64,000 nt of DNA from G963665545 sp963665545 (GTDB lineage: Bacteria; Pseudomonadota; Gammaproteobacteria; Xanthomonadales; SZUA-36). Below, in pieces: positions 55,023-62,396 of this stretch; the stretch's first letter is position 1; each line of letters opens with the position of its first letter. Location: the NCBI GenBank assembly GCA_963665545.2, contig CAXXKZ010000012.1:124001-188000 (forward strand), read 5' to 3'. Both the position numbers and the translations under genes were made by a program. A model generated the notes under the pieces. It worked only from the letters and a program-made list of their open reading frames with translations. It ran no database searches and was not told where the DNA came from.

Positions 55023-56348
55023 ATGATGACGGCAAAGAACACGATTAAAACCATTTCTGTGACGCTGCTCGGTTTGATGTTTGCCGCGCTGCTCGGAGGC
55101 TGCTCGAAGCCTGCCGGACCGGCGCCACAAGAGGATGGTCAGGGCGAACGCACAGCAGCGGAATCCGGCACGACCCCGGTGGCTGATGCCACCGCAACGC
55201 CCGCGGCAGATGCAGCGGGAGACTCTGCAGGGGATTCCATTTCCCTGCCCCCCTTAGCCATTGAAACGGTCGGCATTACCGAGACCCTGCCTGAGCGCTA
55301 TCCGCCAAACTGGTTCCTGGTACACGATGTGGCTTTTTTCGGCATGTCGGACGGCCGGGTCAGCGTGATCGACGCCACCGCCACCACCATTTCGGAACAG
55401 GTCAAAGGCACCTTCAACATCTCCTTTATTGGCCTGGTCACCGAAGGACTCAAGCGCAGTGAAATATACGTCACCGAAACTTTTCATTCGCGCGGTACCC
55501 GTGGTGAACGCACCGATGTGATCACCATCTGGGACAAGAAAAATCTCGCACCCGTCGGCGAAATCGTCCTGCCCGAGCCCAAGCGTTTTCTGGGCTTGCC
55601 GGAACGCAATACCCTTCAATTGATTGACGATGAGCGATTCCTTCTGTCCTTCAATCTCAACCCGGCCACTTCGGTCACTGTCATTGACCTGGATGCGCGG
55701 GAAATCGTTGCAGAAATTTCAATTCCCGGTTGCGTAAAAATGTTTCCCACGGGTCGGCGGGGTTTTAGTTCCTTGTGCGGTGATGGGCGCTTCCTGACTA
55801 CCGAACTCAATGAGGATGGATCGCTGGCGCAGCAAAGCCGGGGCGAGGTGTTCTTCAATTCGGATACTTCACCCATATTTCAGCGTAACTCAACGATAAG
55901 CGGCGTCTCTTATTTCCCGACTTTTGACGGCAATATGATCCCGGTAGACATGTCGGGCCCCACGGCCGTGCCGGGCACTGCGTGGCCGCTGGTTCCGCAG
56001 GCGGAGCAGGCCGTGGGCTGGCGCCCCGGCGGGCTGGGGCTCATTGACAGCGATGACCAGGGCCGCATTTACGTTCTCATGCACCCCGAAGGCGGAGAAG
56101 GATCACATCAATCGGGTGGTGCCCAGGTCTGGGTCTTCGACCCGCTAACGCAGCAACGTGTACAAAAGATCGCCTTGCAGGAATGGGGCCTTTCAATTGC
56201 CGTGAGCCGCGGCGAGACGCCATTGATGATGGTGACCAACCCCATCTCAATGACGCTGGAAGTTTACCAGGCCTCCAGCGGTGACTACGTTCAATCGCTC
56301 GACGATCTCTACCAGGTCACGCCGCTGATGCTGTATGGCGCCCGCTAA
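55023..56348 (+). CDS. aauB: Amine dehydrogenase heavy chain (TTQ-dependent, AauB/MauB family)
   Basis: 441 residues, periplasmic. The signal peptide (SVTLLGLMFAALLGGC) is followed by a low-complexity Ala/Asp/Thr-rich stretch and then a seven-blade propeller starting LPERYPPNWFLVHDV. Family-like segments are HDVAFFGMSDGRVSVIDA, DVITIWDKKNLAPVGEIVLPEPKRF, RGFSSLCGDGRFLT and YPTFDGN-like FPTFDGNMIPVD. It holds the light chain carrying the tryptophan-tryptophylquinone. The aau versus mau choice rests on gene order (no amicyanin or mauG nearby). The stop overlaps the mauE start by one base. Confidence 0.88.
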   Translation: MMTAKNTIKTISVTLLGLMFAALLGGCSKPAGPAPQEDGQGERTAAESGTTPVADATATPAADAAGDSAGDSISLPPLAIETVGITETLPERYPPNWFLVHDVAFFGMSDGRVSVIDATATTISEQVKGTFNISFIGLVTEGLKRSEIYVTETFHSRGTRGERTDVITIWDKKNLAPVGEIVLPEPKRFLGLPERNTLQLIDDERFLLSFNLNPATSVTVIDLDAREIVAEISIPGCVKMFPTGRRGFSSLCGDGRFLTTELNEDGSLAQQSRGEVFFNSDTSPIFQRNSTISGVSYFPTFDGNMIPVDMSGPTAVPGTAWPLVPQAEQAVGWRPGGLGLIDSDDQGRIYVLMHPEGGEGSHQSGGAQVWVFDPLTQQRVQKIALQEWGLSIAVSRGETPLMMVTNPISMTLEVYQASSGDYVQSLDDLYQVTPLMLYGAR

Positions 56349-56911
56349 TGGCCATGCCCGACATATTGATTGACAGTATTGCCTTGTTTTTTGCGGGGTT
56401 GTTTGCCCTGGCGGCGTACCACAAATTCCGCTCACCTGGTCATTTCTCCAGCATCATGGGCCAGTCGCTGTACGGAATCCCTCGGCGCATGCCGATCTCA
56501 GACCACGCAGCCGTTTACCTGCTTGCTCTGATCGAGACGGTCGTTGCGATCGCTATGTTGCTGCCCGCAAGTCGGACGCTGGCCATGGCAGCAGTCATTA
56601 TCTTGCTGCTGATCTATGCCCTCTTCATCGGACTGCAGGTGCGGCAGGGCAAACAGGCACTGGACTGCGGTTGCGCGGGCCCCTCGTCGGGCATTCTAAT
56701 GAGTACACATCTGGTGTGGCGCAACCTGATTTGCGCTGGCCTGGCCGGCTTGGCACTGCTGCCCACACAGGCTGTCGAATCGACGCCTGCCGCCGTCGCA
56801 GCGGCTGTGTGCATGGCGGCATTTCTTGTCGCCACCTATCACTGTAGCAACCAGCTGATTGCAAATGCTCAAAAAATCTCGACACAGAGGCTGGCCGCCG
56901 CAAGGCCATAG
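56348..56911 (+). CDS. mauE: Methylamine utilisation protein MauE
   Basis: 187 residues with about four to five membrane segments (IDSIALFFAGLFALAAYHKF, LLALIETVVAIAMLL, LAMAAVIILLLIYALFI). It belongs to the DoxX/MauE-like family needed for light-chain maturation and export. The internal QALDCGCAGPSS carries the paired cysteines. It begins within the mauB stop and ends in overlap with mauD. Confidence 0.9.
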   Translation: MAMPDILIDSIALFFAGLFALAAYHKFRSPGHFSSIMGQSLYGIPRRMPISDHAAVYLLALIETVVAIAMLLPASRTLAMAAVIILLLIYALFIGLQVRQGKQALDCGCAGPSSGILMSTHLVWRNLICAGLAGLALLPTQAVESTPAAVAAAVCMAAFLVATYHCSNQLIANAQKISTQRLAAARP

Positions 56912-56913
56912 TG

Positions 56914-57567
56914 ATGGACTGGCTGGTCATTTCCAATATCGCGCTATGGCTTGCGTTCATCGTCGTGTCCTTGATCTGCCTGGCGCTGGCACGCCAGATT
57001 GGGGTGCTGTACGAGCGCGTTGCACCAGCCGGCGCACTGATGGTCAATCAGAATCTGAAAGTCGGCTCAGCCGCGCCAGAACTGGCGCTACCGGCCATAG
57101 ACGGCAGCCTTGTGAATGTCGGCAAGCCGGTTGGCGGGCGCTCGCAACTGTTGTACTTTAGCTCGCCCGATTGCCCAATCTGCAAAAGCCTGTTGCCCGC
57201 GGTGATCTCCGCTTCAAAGTCGGAGAAAAACTGGCTGGATGTGATCCTGGCCAGCGACGGCCATGAACAGGATCACTCGACGTACATCGAGGAAAATCGG
57301 CTGCAGCAATTTCCTTACGTTATATCAGAGCTACTGGGCAAATCCTACGGCGTGGCAAAGTTGCCCTACGCCGTGTTGGTTGACGAGAATGGTCTTGTCG
57401 CCTCAATGGGTATTGTCAATTCACGCGAGCATGTGGAAAGCCTGTTTGAGGCCAAGGAGCGGAAGGTGGCTTCAATCCAGGAATATCTGCAAAATGCCCA
57501 AGCCGACCCACCCGATCTCAGGGTAGAATCGATTAACGGAGTGATTTCCGAGGAGCCCAAAACATGA
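56914..57567 (+). CDS. mauD: MauD, thioredoxin-like disulfide protein
   Basis: 217 residues: a membrane anchor at 5-27 (SNIALWLAFIVVSLICLALA), then a thioredoxin fold with active site CPIC (FSSPDCPICKSLLP), KLPYAVLVDENGLVASMG with cis-Pro. It forms or shuffles the six disulfides of the light chain. ATG 56914 is used; GTG 56911 is a possible alternative. The mauA ATG overlaps its TGA. Confidence 0.93.
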   Translation: MDWLVISNIALWLAFIVVSLICLALARQIGVLYERVAPAGALMVNQNLKVGSAAPELALPAIDGSLVNVGKPVGGRSQLLYFSSPDCPICKSLLPAVISASKSEKNWLDVILASDGHEQDHSTYIEENRLQQFPYVISELLGKSYGVAKLPYAVLVDENGLVASMGIVNSREHVESLFEAKERKVASIQEYLQNAQADPPDLRVESINGVISEEPKT

Positions 57568-58082
57568 GTTTCATTGACCGCCTGGTTGAGCGGCGCACTC
57601 GCCGCATCGCACAACAAAGTTCGCGCCGGGGCTTGTTGAAAGGCCTGGGGAGCGTGCTGGTCGGCGCCGCATCGCTACCGCTGTTGCCGGTGGCTCGCGC
57701 TGCCGAACCGCGATCGCAGGGTCTACCGCAGGATGACGGCGATGCGAACAGCTGCGATTACTGGCGTTACTGCGCCATTGACGGGTTTTTATGTGGCTGT
57801 TGTGGGGGTTCCTACAATACTTGCCCGCCCGGCACCGAAATGTCACCCATTACCTGGATTGGCACCTGCCGCAATCCGGTTGATCAGCGCAATTACGTGA
57901 TTTCTTATAACGACTGTTGCGGTAAGTCCAGCTGCGGCAACTGCCTCTGTCAGCGAGACGAGGGCGACCGGCCGCCCTACCGCCTCGATAAGACCAATGA
58001 CATCAATTGGTGCATGGGTACAGCTTCGGCCATGTATCACTGCTCGACTGCCATTGTGGTGGGTATTGCCCTGGACCAGTAA
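57564..58082 (+). CDS. aauA: Amine dehydrogenase light chain carrying TTQ
   Basis: 172 residues. A twin-arginine leader (SRRGLLKGLGSVLVGAASLP) and an N-terminus rich in Cys after CDYWRYCAIDG. Both TTQ tryptophans are present: W98 in ITWIGTC and W149 in DINWCMG. They lie 51 residues apart, as W57/W108 in methylamine dehydrogenase, and D117 (YNDCCGK) falls 19 after the first, where the catalytic Asp is. All the usual cysteines can be seen. The enzyme oxidises primary amines to aldehyde and ammonia; aromatic or methylamine is undecided. It precedes the cytochrome genes. Confidence 0.94.
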   Translation: MSFIDRLVERRTRRIAQQSSRRGLLKGLGSVLVGAASLPLLPVARAAEPRSQGLPQDDGDANSCDYWRYCAIDGFLCGCCGGSYNTCPPGTEMSPITWIGTCRNPVDQRNYVISYNDCCGKSSCGNCLCQRDEGDRPPYRLDKTNDINWCMGTASAMYHCSTAIVVGIALDQ

Positions 58083-58086
58083 ACCC

Positions 58087-58572
58087 ATGGGCAGCGGCCA
58101 GCGTAGGCGCCGGTTTCCCAGCACGCACCGGCTCGGCGATGGCCTGGTGGTTGCGGTGCTGGGCATGATGGCGCTAACCACTGCGCTGGCGCAGCCAGCC
58201 TACCGGGCCGGGGACGCGGCGGCGATCAGGCTGAATTATCAGCTCTATTGCCAGGGCTGCCATGCGCCTACAGGTATCGGAAGCGCCAGCGTGCCGCGAC
58301 TTGAAGGCCATATGGGAAATTTCTTGAAGTCCCGTGACGGCCGGGAATTTTTGGTTCGCGTGCCCGGGGCCGCGACATCGGTGCTCAGTGATGGAGATCT
58401 GGCGGACGTATTGAATTGGATGTTGCTGGAATTCGACGCCAACGCCGTGCCGGAAAACTTCGTACCTTATACGTCGGCGGAAGTTGGATTGCTGCGGCAG
58501 TCTCCGCTCAACGAGGTTAACGAGTACCGATTGAAAATTCTGGCGGAGATTAATCAGACAGAAATCGAATGA
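58087..58572 (+). CDS. Monoheme c-type cytochrome
   Basis: 161 residues from ATG 58087, four bases after the light-chain stop. A signal-anchor region (GDGLVVAVLGMMALTTALA), one haem site CQGCH (LYCQGCHAPTGIGSASVPRLEGHMG), and a downstream Met likely to be the second iron ligand. Probably takes electrons from the amine dehydrogenase. A small monoheme cytochrome after aauBEDA is, from memory, a trait of aromatic amine dehydrogenase clusters. Confidence 0.85.
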   Translation: MGSGQRRRRFPSTHRLGDGLVVAVLGMMALTTALAQPAYRAGDAAAIRLNYQLYCQGCHAPTGIGSASVPRLEGHMGNFLKSRDGREFLVRVPGAATSVLSDGDLADVLNWMLLEFDANAVPENFVPYTSAEVGLLRQSPLNEVNEYRLKILAEINQTEIE

Positions 58573-58581
58573 GGCAAAAAA

Positions 58582-59175
58582 ATGATCGGTTACAGGACCC
58601 AATTCACGCCCACACTCATCATCAGCGCAATGCTTGTGTTCCACTTTGGACCGTTGCTGGCTGACCAACACCAGGCCACCGATCGTCCGGAAAATTTGCA
58701 GCTGTGTGATGCCTGTCACGGTGAAGATGGTCAAGCCGTCGATCCCCAATGGCCTAACCTGGCTGGCCAGAATGCTGCCTACATGGCCATTCAATTGACC
58801 AAATATCGCGATGGTGTTCGGCAGAGCGATGTGATGACACCCCTGCTAAGCCAGCTTAGTGATTCAGAACTTGAGAAACTGGCCGCCTGGTACAGCCAAC
58901 AGCCCGTCGCGGCCGCAGCCTCTGGCGAAAGTGAGCTGGCTGCGCGCGGCCAACACCTGGCAGGTTATTGCGTCACCTGTCACGGTCTGAGCGGCAATAC
59001 GGTCAATACCGACTGGCCCAACCTGGCGGGGCAACAGGCCGCCTACCTGGCCAATCGACTGCGCGCCTTTCAATCAGGTGAAAGTTTCAACGCTTCGATG
59101 ACGCCGGTCATCGCGTCATTCAGTGACGCTGATATCGAAGCACTGACGGCCTATTACAGTCAACAGGATGAATAA
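58582..59175 (+). CDS. Diheme cytochrome c, c4-like
   Basis: 197 residues with signal peptide and two haem sites: CDACHGEDG (first half) and CVTCHGLSG (second half), each followed by WPNLAGQ repeats, so the protein is a duplicated cytochrome-c domain as in cytochrome c4. It likely carries electrons from the periplasm to an oxidase. A short GAGG-rich ribosome-binding site precedes it. It closes the operon. It is not MauG, which is larger and has a different layout. Confidence 0.88.
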   Translation: MIGYRTQFTPTLIISAMLVFHFGPLLADQHQATDRPENLQLCDACHGEDGQAVDPQWPNLAGQNAAYMAIQLTKYRDGVRQSDVMTPLLSQLSDSELEKLAAWYSQQPVAAAASGESELAARGQHLAGYCVTCHGLSGNTVNTDWPNLAGQQAAYLANRLRAFQSGESFNASMTPVIASFSDADIEALTAYYSQQDE

Positions 59176-59216
59176 CCACCGCATAGCCATTCTTTGCATT
59201 TTGCCGCAAGTTGTGA

Positions 59217-60647
59217 CAGATTGGCCCGGCTGTCGGTACGATTCAGGCACAGGACGCCGACATCAAACACGATGAACGAATTTCAATCAGCGCCCATCAG
59301 TTTCAGCAATTCGCTGGTCAATTGGCATCGCATGATATGTGGGACGCCACCAGCAGGCTGGGGCGCGACTACCTGTTCAACAACGGCTTCGCCCTGACGT
59401 CCATCACGGGGTACCGCAGTGTTGACCGCAAAGTGGGCAGCGACGAAGACGCCACCCGGGTATTCACACTGGACGCGCGTTTCTTTGAGGATGATTTCGA
59501 ACACTTCACCCAGGAGATTCGCATCTCTTCGCCCGAGGATCAGCGGTTCCGCTATGTGCTCGGCGCTTTCTACTTCAAACAGGACGCCAAAACGAATCGT
59601 GTGGTTGCCCTGGGGCCCGGTTTCGGCGGCCCCCCTGAAGGCGTCGACGCCGCGATCCAGGACTCCTCCGTCGACACCAAGAGCACGGCACTCTTCGTCA
59701 ATGCCAATTTTGATGCGACCGAACGTCTGACCCTGAGCGGTGGCCTGCGTTACACCGACGAAAAGAAGGACGCCGTGATCAAACAGTTCGTTTTCCCCGG
59801 CTTCGGGCTCGCCGAACTGATCGATGACAGCTTCGATCGCGATGAAGACTACCTCACTGCCACGAACAGCATCCAGTTCCAGGCGACGGACGACGCGTTG
59901 ATCTACTTCACCTATGCCAGTGGTTACAAGAGCGGTGGTTTCAATGTCGACCTGGTGCCCACCTTTGAGGACTTGCCCTTTCAGGAAGAAACCGTTGATA
60001 GCTTCGAATTGGGCCTGAAGTCCGACTTGCTGTATGGGCGCCTGCGCCTGAACGTGGCGGGTTTCAGAGCGGAATACGATGACTACCAGGTGTTCCAGTT
60101 TCGTTTCGATCCATTTAGCGGTACCACCGCCCTCCTGGTATCCAATGCGGCATCCGTGACAACGCAGGGTTTTGAAGTGGAAGGCAATGCGTTACTACAT
60201 GAAAACTTCGATTTGCAGGTCGGTATCGGCTACACCGATGCCACTTTCGATGATTATCCCGGAGGGGCGGTAGACCCGGCCACGGGAGACCCGGTCAACG
60301 TGGCTGGCAATGTGCTTGCCAGGGCGCCCAAATGGACGGTCAATATCACCGGCCGCTACCATTTTCAGGCGGGCTCCATGTCTGGTGTAGCTTTGCTGGG
60401 CTACGCCTATCGGGATGAGCAGTTCTTTAACCCGGATAATCGGGAGAACTCTCGCCAGGGCGGCTACGGATTATGGAATGCGTCTATTGATTTTTCCTTT
60501 AACGAGCGCTGGGGTGTGGCGCTATGGGGCCGCAACCTGGGCGATAAAACCTATCGAACCATGCGCGGCGTGAGCTTCCTCGGCGTGCCTTTCGGCCTGT
60601 TCGCCCAACCGCGGACTTACGGCATTGAAGCCTACTTCCGCTACTGA
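59217..60647 (+). pseudogene. TonB-dependent receptor missing its signal peptide, plug and first strands
   Basis: About 476 codons of outer-membrane receptor barrel, open from just after a TGA at 59214. It enters in mid-barrel (ADIKHDERISISAHQFQQ, ALTSITGYRSVDRKVGSDED), continues with typical DFEHFTQEIRISSPE, DALIYFTYASGYKSGGFNV and ends in RNLGDKTYRTMRG and the barrel terminus QPRTYGIEAYFRY. The plug with TonB box and signal peptide, about 250-300 residues, are absent. No start with signal sequence is seen, so this is a 5'-truncated remnant. It lies 40 bases after the cytochrome gene. Confidence 0.85.
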
Positions 60648-60673
60648 GCAGCCCCGCAGTTCGAGACAAAATA

Positions 60674-61966
60674 ATGTTCAGACTTGCCCTGTTATTGGTC
60701 TGCCTGGCGCCGTTTGCGTCGGCCGCCTCGAATGCTGGCCCTGACGGCACATCGCAACTGCTGCTGCGTTTTGCAGGCATTGTCGATGGCACTGGTGAAT
60801 CGCTGAGCGGCCATGAGATTGTCATTGCCAACGACATCATCATCGCGGTTGGCGATGGACTGGCCGATCGGTTTCCGCAGGCGCAGCTGATTGATCTTGA
60901 TCGGCTGCACGCGGCACCTGGCCTGATCGACACCCATGTCCATATCACCTATGTTTTACCGCAGCCGGCAAGAGGCGATGCTTGGGCACAATTGCTGGAA
61001 CAGACCACGCCGCAACAGCGCTTGCTGGGCAGCATTGAGAATGCCCGTTTGACCCTGGAATCCGGCGTGACCACGGCACGGGATCTGTTCGCCCTGGACG
61101 GGGTGGACTTTCGGCTCCGCGAATTGATTGAAAGTGGCGCAGTTGTCGGACCGCGCCTGCTGCTGTCTGGGGTGGGCATTCACCCGATGACGATGCCCAC
61201 GCTTGAAGCGAACGATTTGGGAGCGCGACTCAAAGCCATTACTGACGCGACCCACAGCGTGGTGGCCAGTGGCGCCGACTGGGTCAAGATCTTCGCCACC
61301 AGCGGCACGGCCGACGATCTGAGCGGACAACAGCTGTATTTCTATCCCGAGCTGAAGGCCGCGGTGGATATTGCGCATCAGGCAGGTTTGCGCGTCGCTG
61401 TCCATTCATACAGCAAGGACGCAATTGCTGATGCGCTAAAGGCCGGTGTGGACTCCATTGAGCACCCGGTTGGATTTGACGCGCGCGTGGCGCGCGAGTG
61501 GGCTTCAGCGCAAGAAACTTTCTACGTTCCCACCATTGACCACAATCGCTACTACGCCGACCACCGAAATGAATACGGTTATGACGAAGGCACAGGGCGA
61601 GAATTGCGGGCTTTTGTTCAAAGCAACGTCGAATCCCTGCGGCTCGCGCACCAGGCAGGCATCCCGATTGCCTTTGGATCTGACGCGGTGATGACGATGT
61701 TCGGACAAAACACGATGGAATTGGAGTGGTTTGTCAAAGCTGGCCTCAGTCCCGCGGAAACAATCAAGACCGCTACGCTCAACGCCGCTGAACTTCTCGG
61801 TCTGGAAAACCAATTGGGCCGAATTCTCCCGACCTTCCAGGCCGACATCATTGCAGTGTGCGGAAATCCGCTGTCAGATATTCAGGCAATCACGAACAAT
61901 ATCGCAGTTGTCATCAAGGCGGGAAAGATCGTCTTCTACAATCCGCAAAAGGCCGCCTGTCCCTAG
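60674..61966 (+). CDS. Secreted metal-dependent amidohydrolase
   Basis: 430 residues with a signal peptide (MFRLALLLVCLAPFASAAS). Imidazolonepropionase/prolidase-like amidohydrolase: GLIDTHVHITYV (HxH), DWVKIFATSGT (carboxylated Lys), HSYSKDAI and DSIEHPVGF (metal His residues), AFGSDAVM (catalytic Asp). All are in the family order. It probably hydrolyses a peptide-like or lactam bond outside the cytoplasm; the substrate is unknown. The TAG stop lies in CTAG and is the left edge of element C. Confidence 0.85.
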   Translation: MFRLALLLVCLAPFASAASNAGPDGTSQLLLRFAGIVDGTGESLSGHEIVIANDIIIAVGDGLADRFPQAQLIDLDRLHAAPGLIDTHVHITYVLPQPARGDAWAQLLEQTTPQQRLLGSIENARLTLESGVTTARDLFALDGVDFRLRELIESGAVVGPRLLLSGVGIHPMTMPTLEANDLGARLKAITDATHSVVASGADWVKIFATSGTADDLSGQQLYFYPELKAAVDIAHQAGLRVAVHSYSKDAIADALKAGVDSIEHPVGFDARVAREWASAQETFYVPTIDHNRYYADHRNEYGYDEGTGRELRAFVQSNVESLRLAHQAGIPIAFGSDAVMTMFGQNTMELEWFVKAGLSPAETIKTATLNAAELLGLENQLGRILPTFQADIIAVCGNPLSDIQAITNNIAVVIKAGKIVFYNPQKAACP

Positions 61967-62239
61967 CTGTGAATTCCAGCAACGTTGTTGACACTTAAGG
62001 CTCGGTGCCATTGTGACAGCAAAGCGTCATAAGGGGGTTGCGGTTCCCTGGGCTTAAACGACCGCCTGCTCCGAACCAGGTTGTGCCAGCGTTAGGAAAG
62101 CCCCATGAGCGGACTTTTGCACAAGGATGTGCTTAGATCGTGGAGCGCAGGGATGCGCGGGAACGATCTAAGCACATCCTTGTGCAAAAGTCCGCTCATG
62201 GGGCTTTCCGGAGGTAGAACACCGTTGCTGGAATTCACA
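61967..62239. mobile_element. CTAG-edged inverted-repeat element (copy C)
   Basis: The left end begins CTGTGAATTCCAGCAACGTT after the CTAG at 61963-61966. The right end is the complement GTTGCTGGAATTCACA at about 62224-62239, without a matching CTAG, so it is decayed on that side. The interior is dominated by a perfect long hairpin (62095-62209). No protein is encoded. The left flank is the amidohydrolase stop. Confidence 0.7.
62095..62209. repeat. Perfect 46-bp inverted repeat (large hairpin)
   Basis: Arms at 62095-62140 and 62164-62209 match base for base in inverse orientation, with a 23-base loop that itself folds (GCGC...GCGC). The arms start GGAAAGCCCCATGAGCGG and carry GCACAAGGATGTGC. 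The same parts occur, rearranged, in the 6.2-6.6 kb tandem array and the 13.4 kb element. Confidence 0.92.
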
Positions 62240-62343
62240 TCTGGACAGTGGAGCCGCAGGCGACCCGCCGGCCCCGGTTGGGTAAGTCGAGCAAAGCGAG
62301 CGGTACCAGAGGGGCCAGACGCCTATTGCAAGCCGTCGAGCGC

Positions 62344-62380
62344 AGCCGCCTTCCGCCCAAAGCGGGAGCAGGGAAGCGAG
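62344..62380. repeat. Inverse relative of the 5.7-5.8 kb repeat
   Basis: The minus-strand reading TCGCTTCCCTGCTCCCGC and GCGGAAGGCGGCT match the 45-bp repeats at 5699 and 5792, with a short central difference. It sits just beyond element C and before the next gene end. Confidence 0.7.
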
Positions 62381-62396
62381 ACTCCTTATATTTAGC

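Noticed and set aside
58582..59175. MauG
   Set aside because: It has two CxxCH sites but is only 197 residues with WPNLAGQ repeats, matching cytochrome c4 rather than the larger diheme maturation enzyme.
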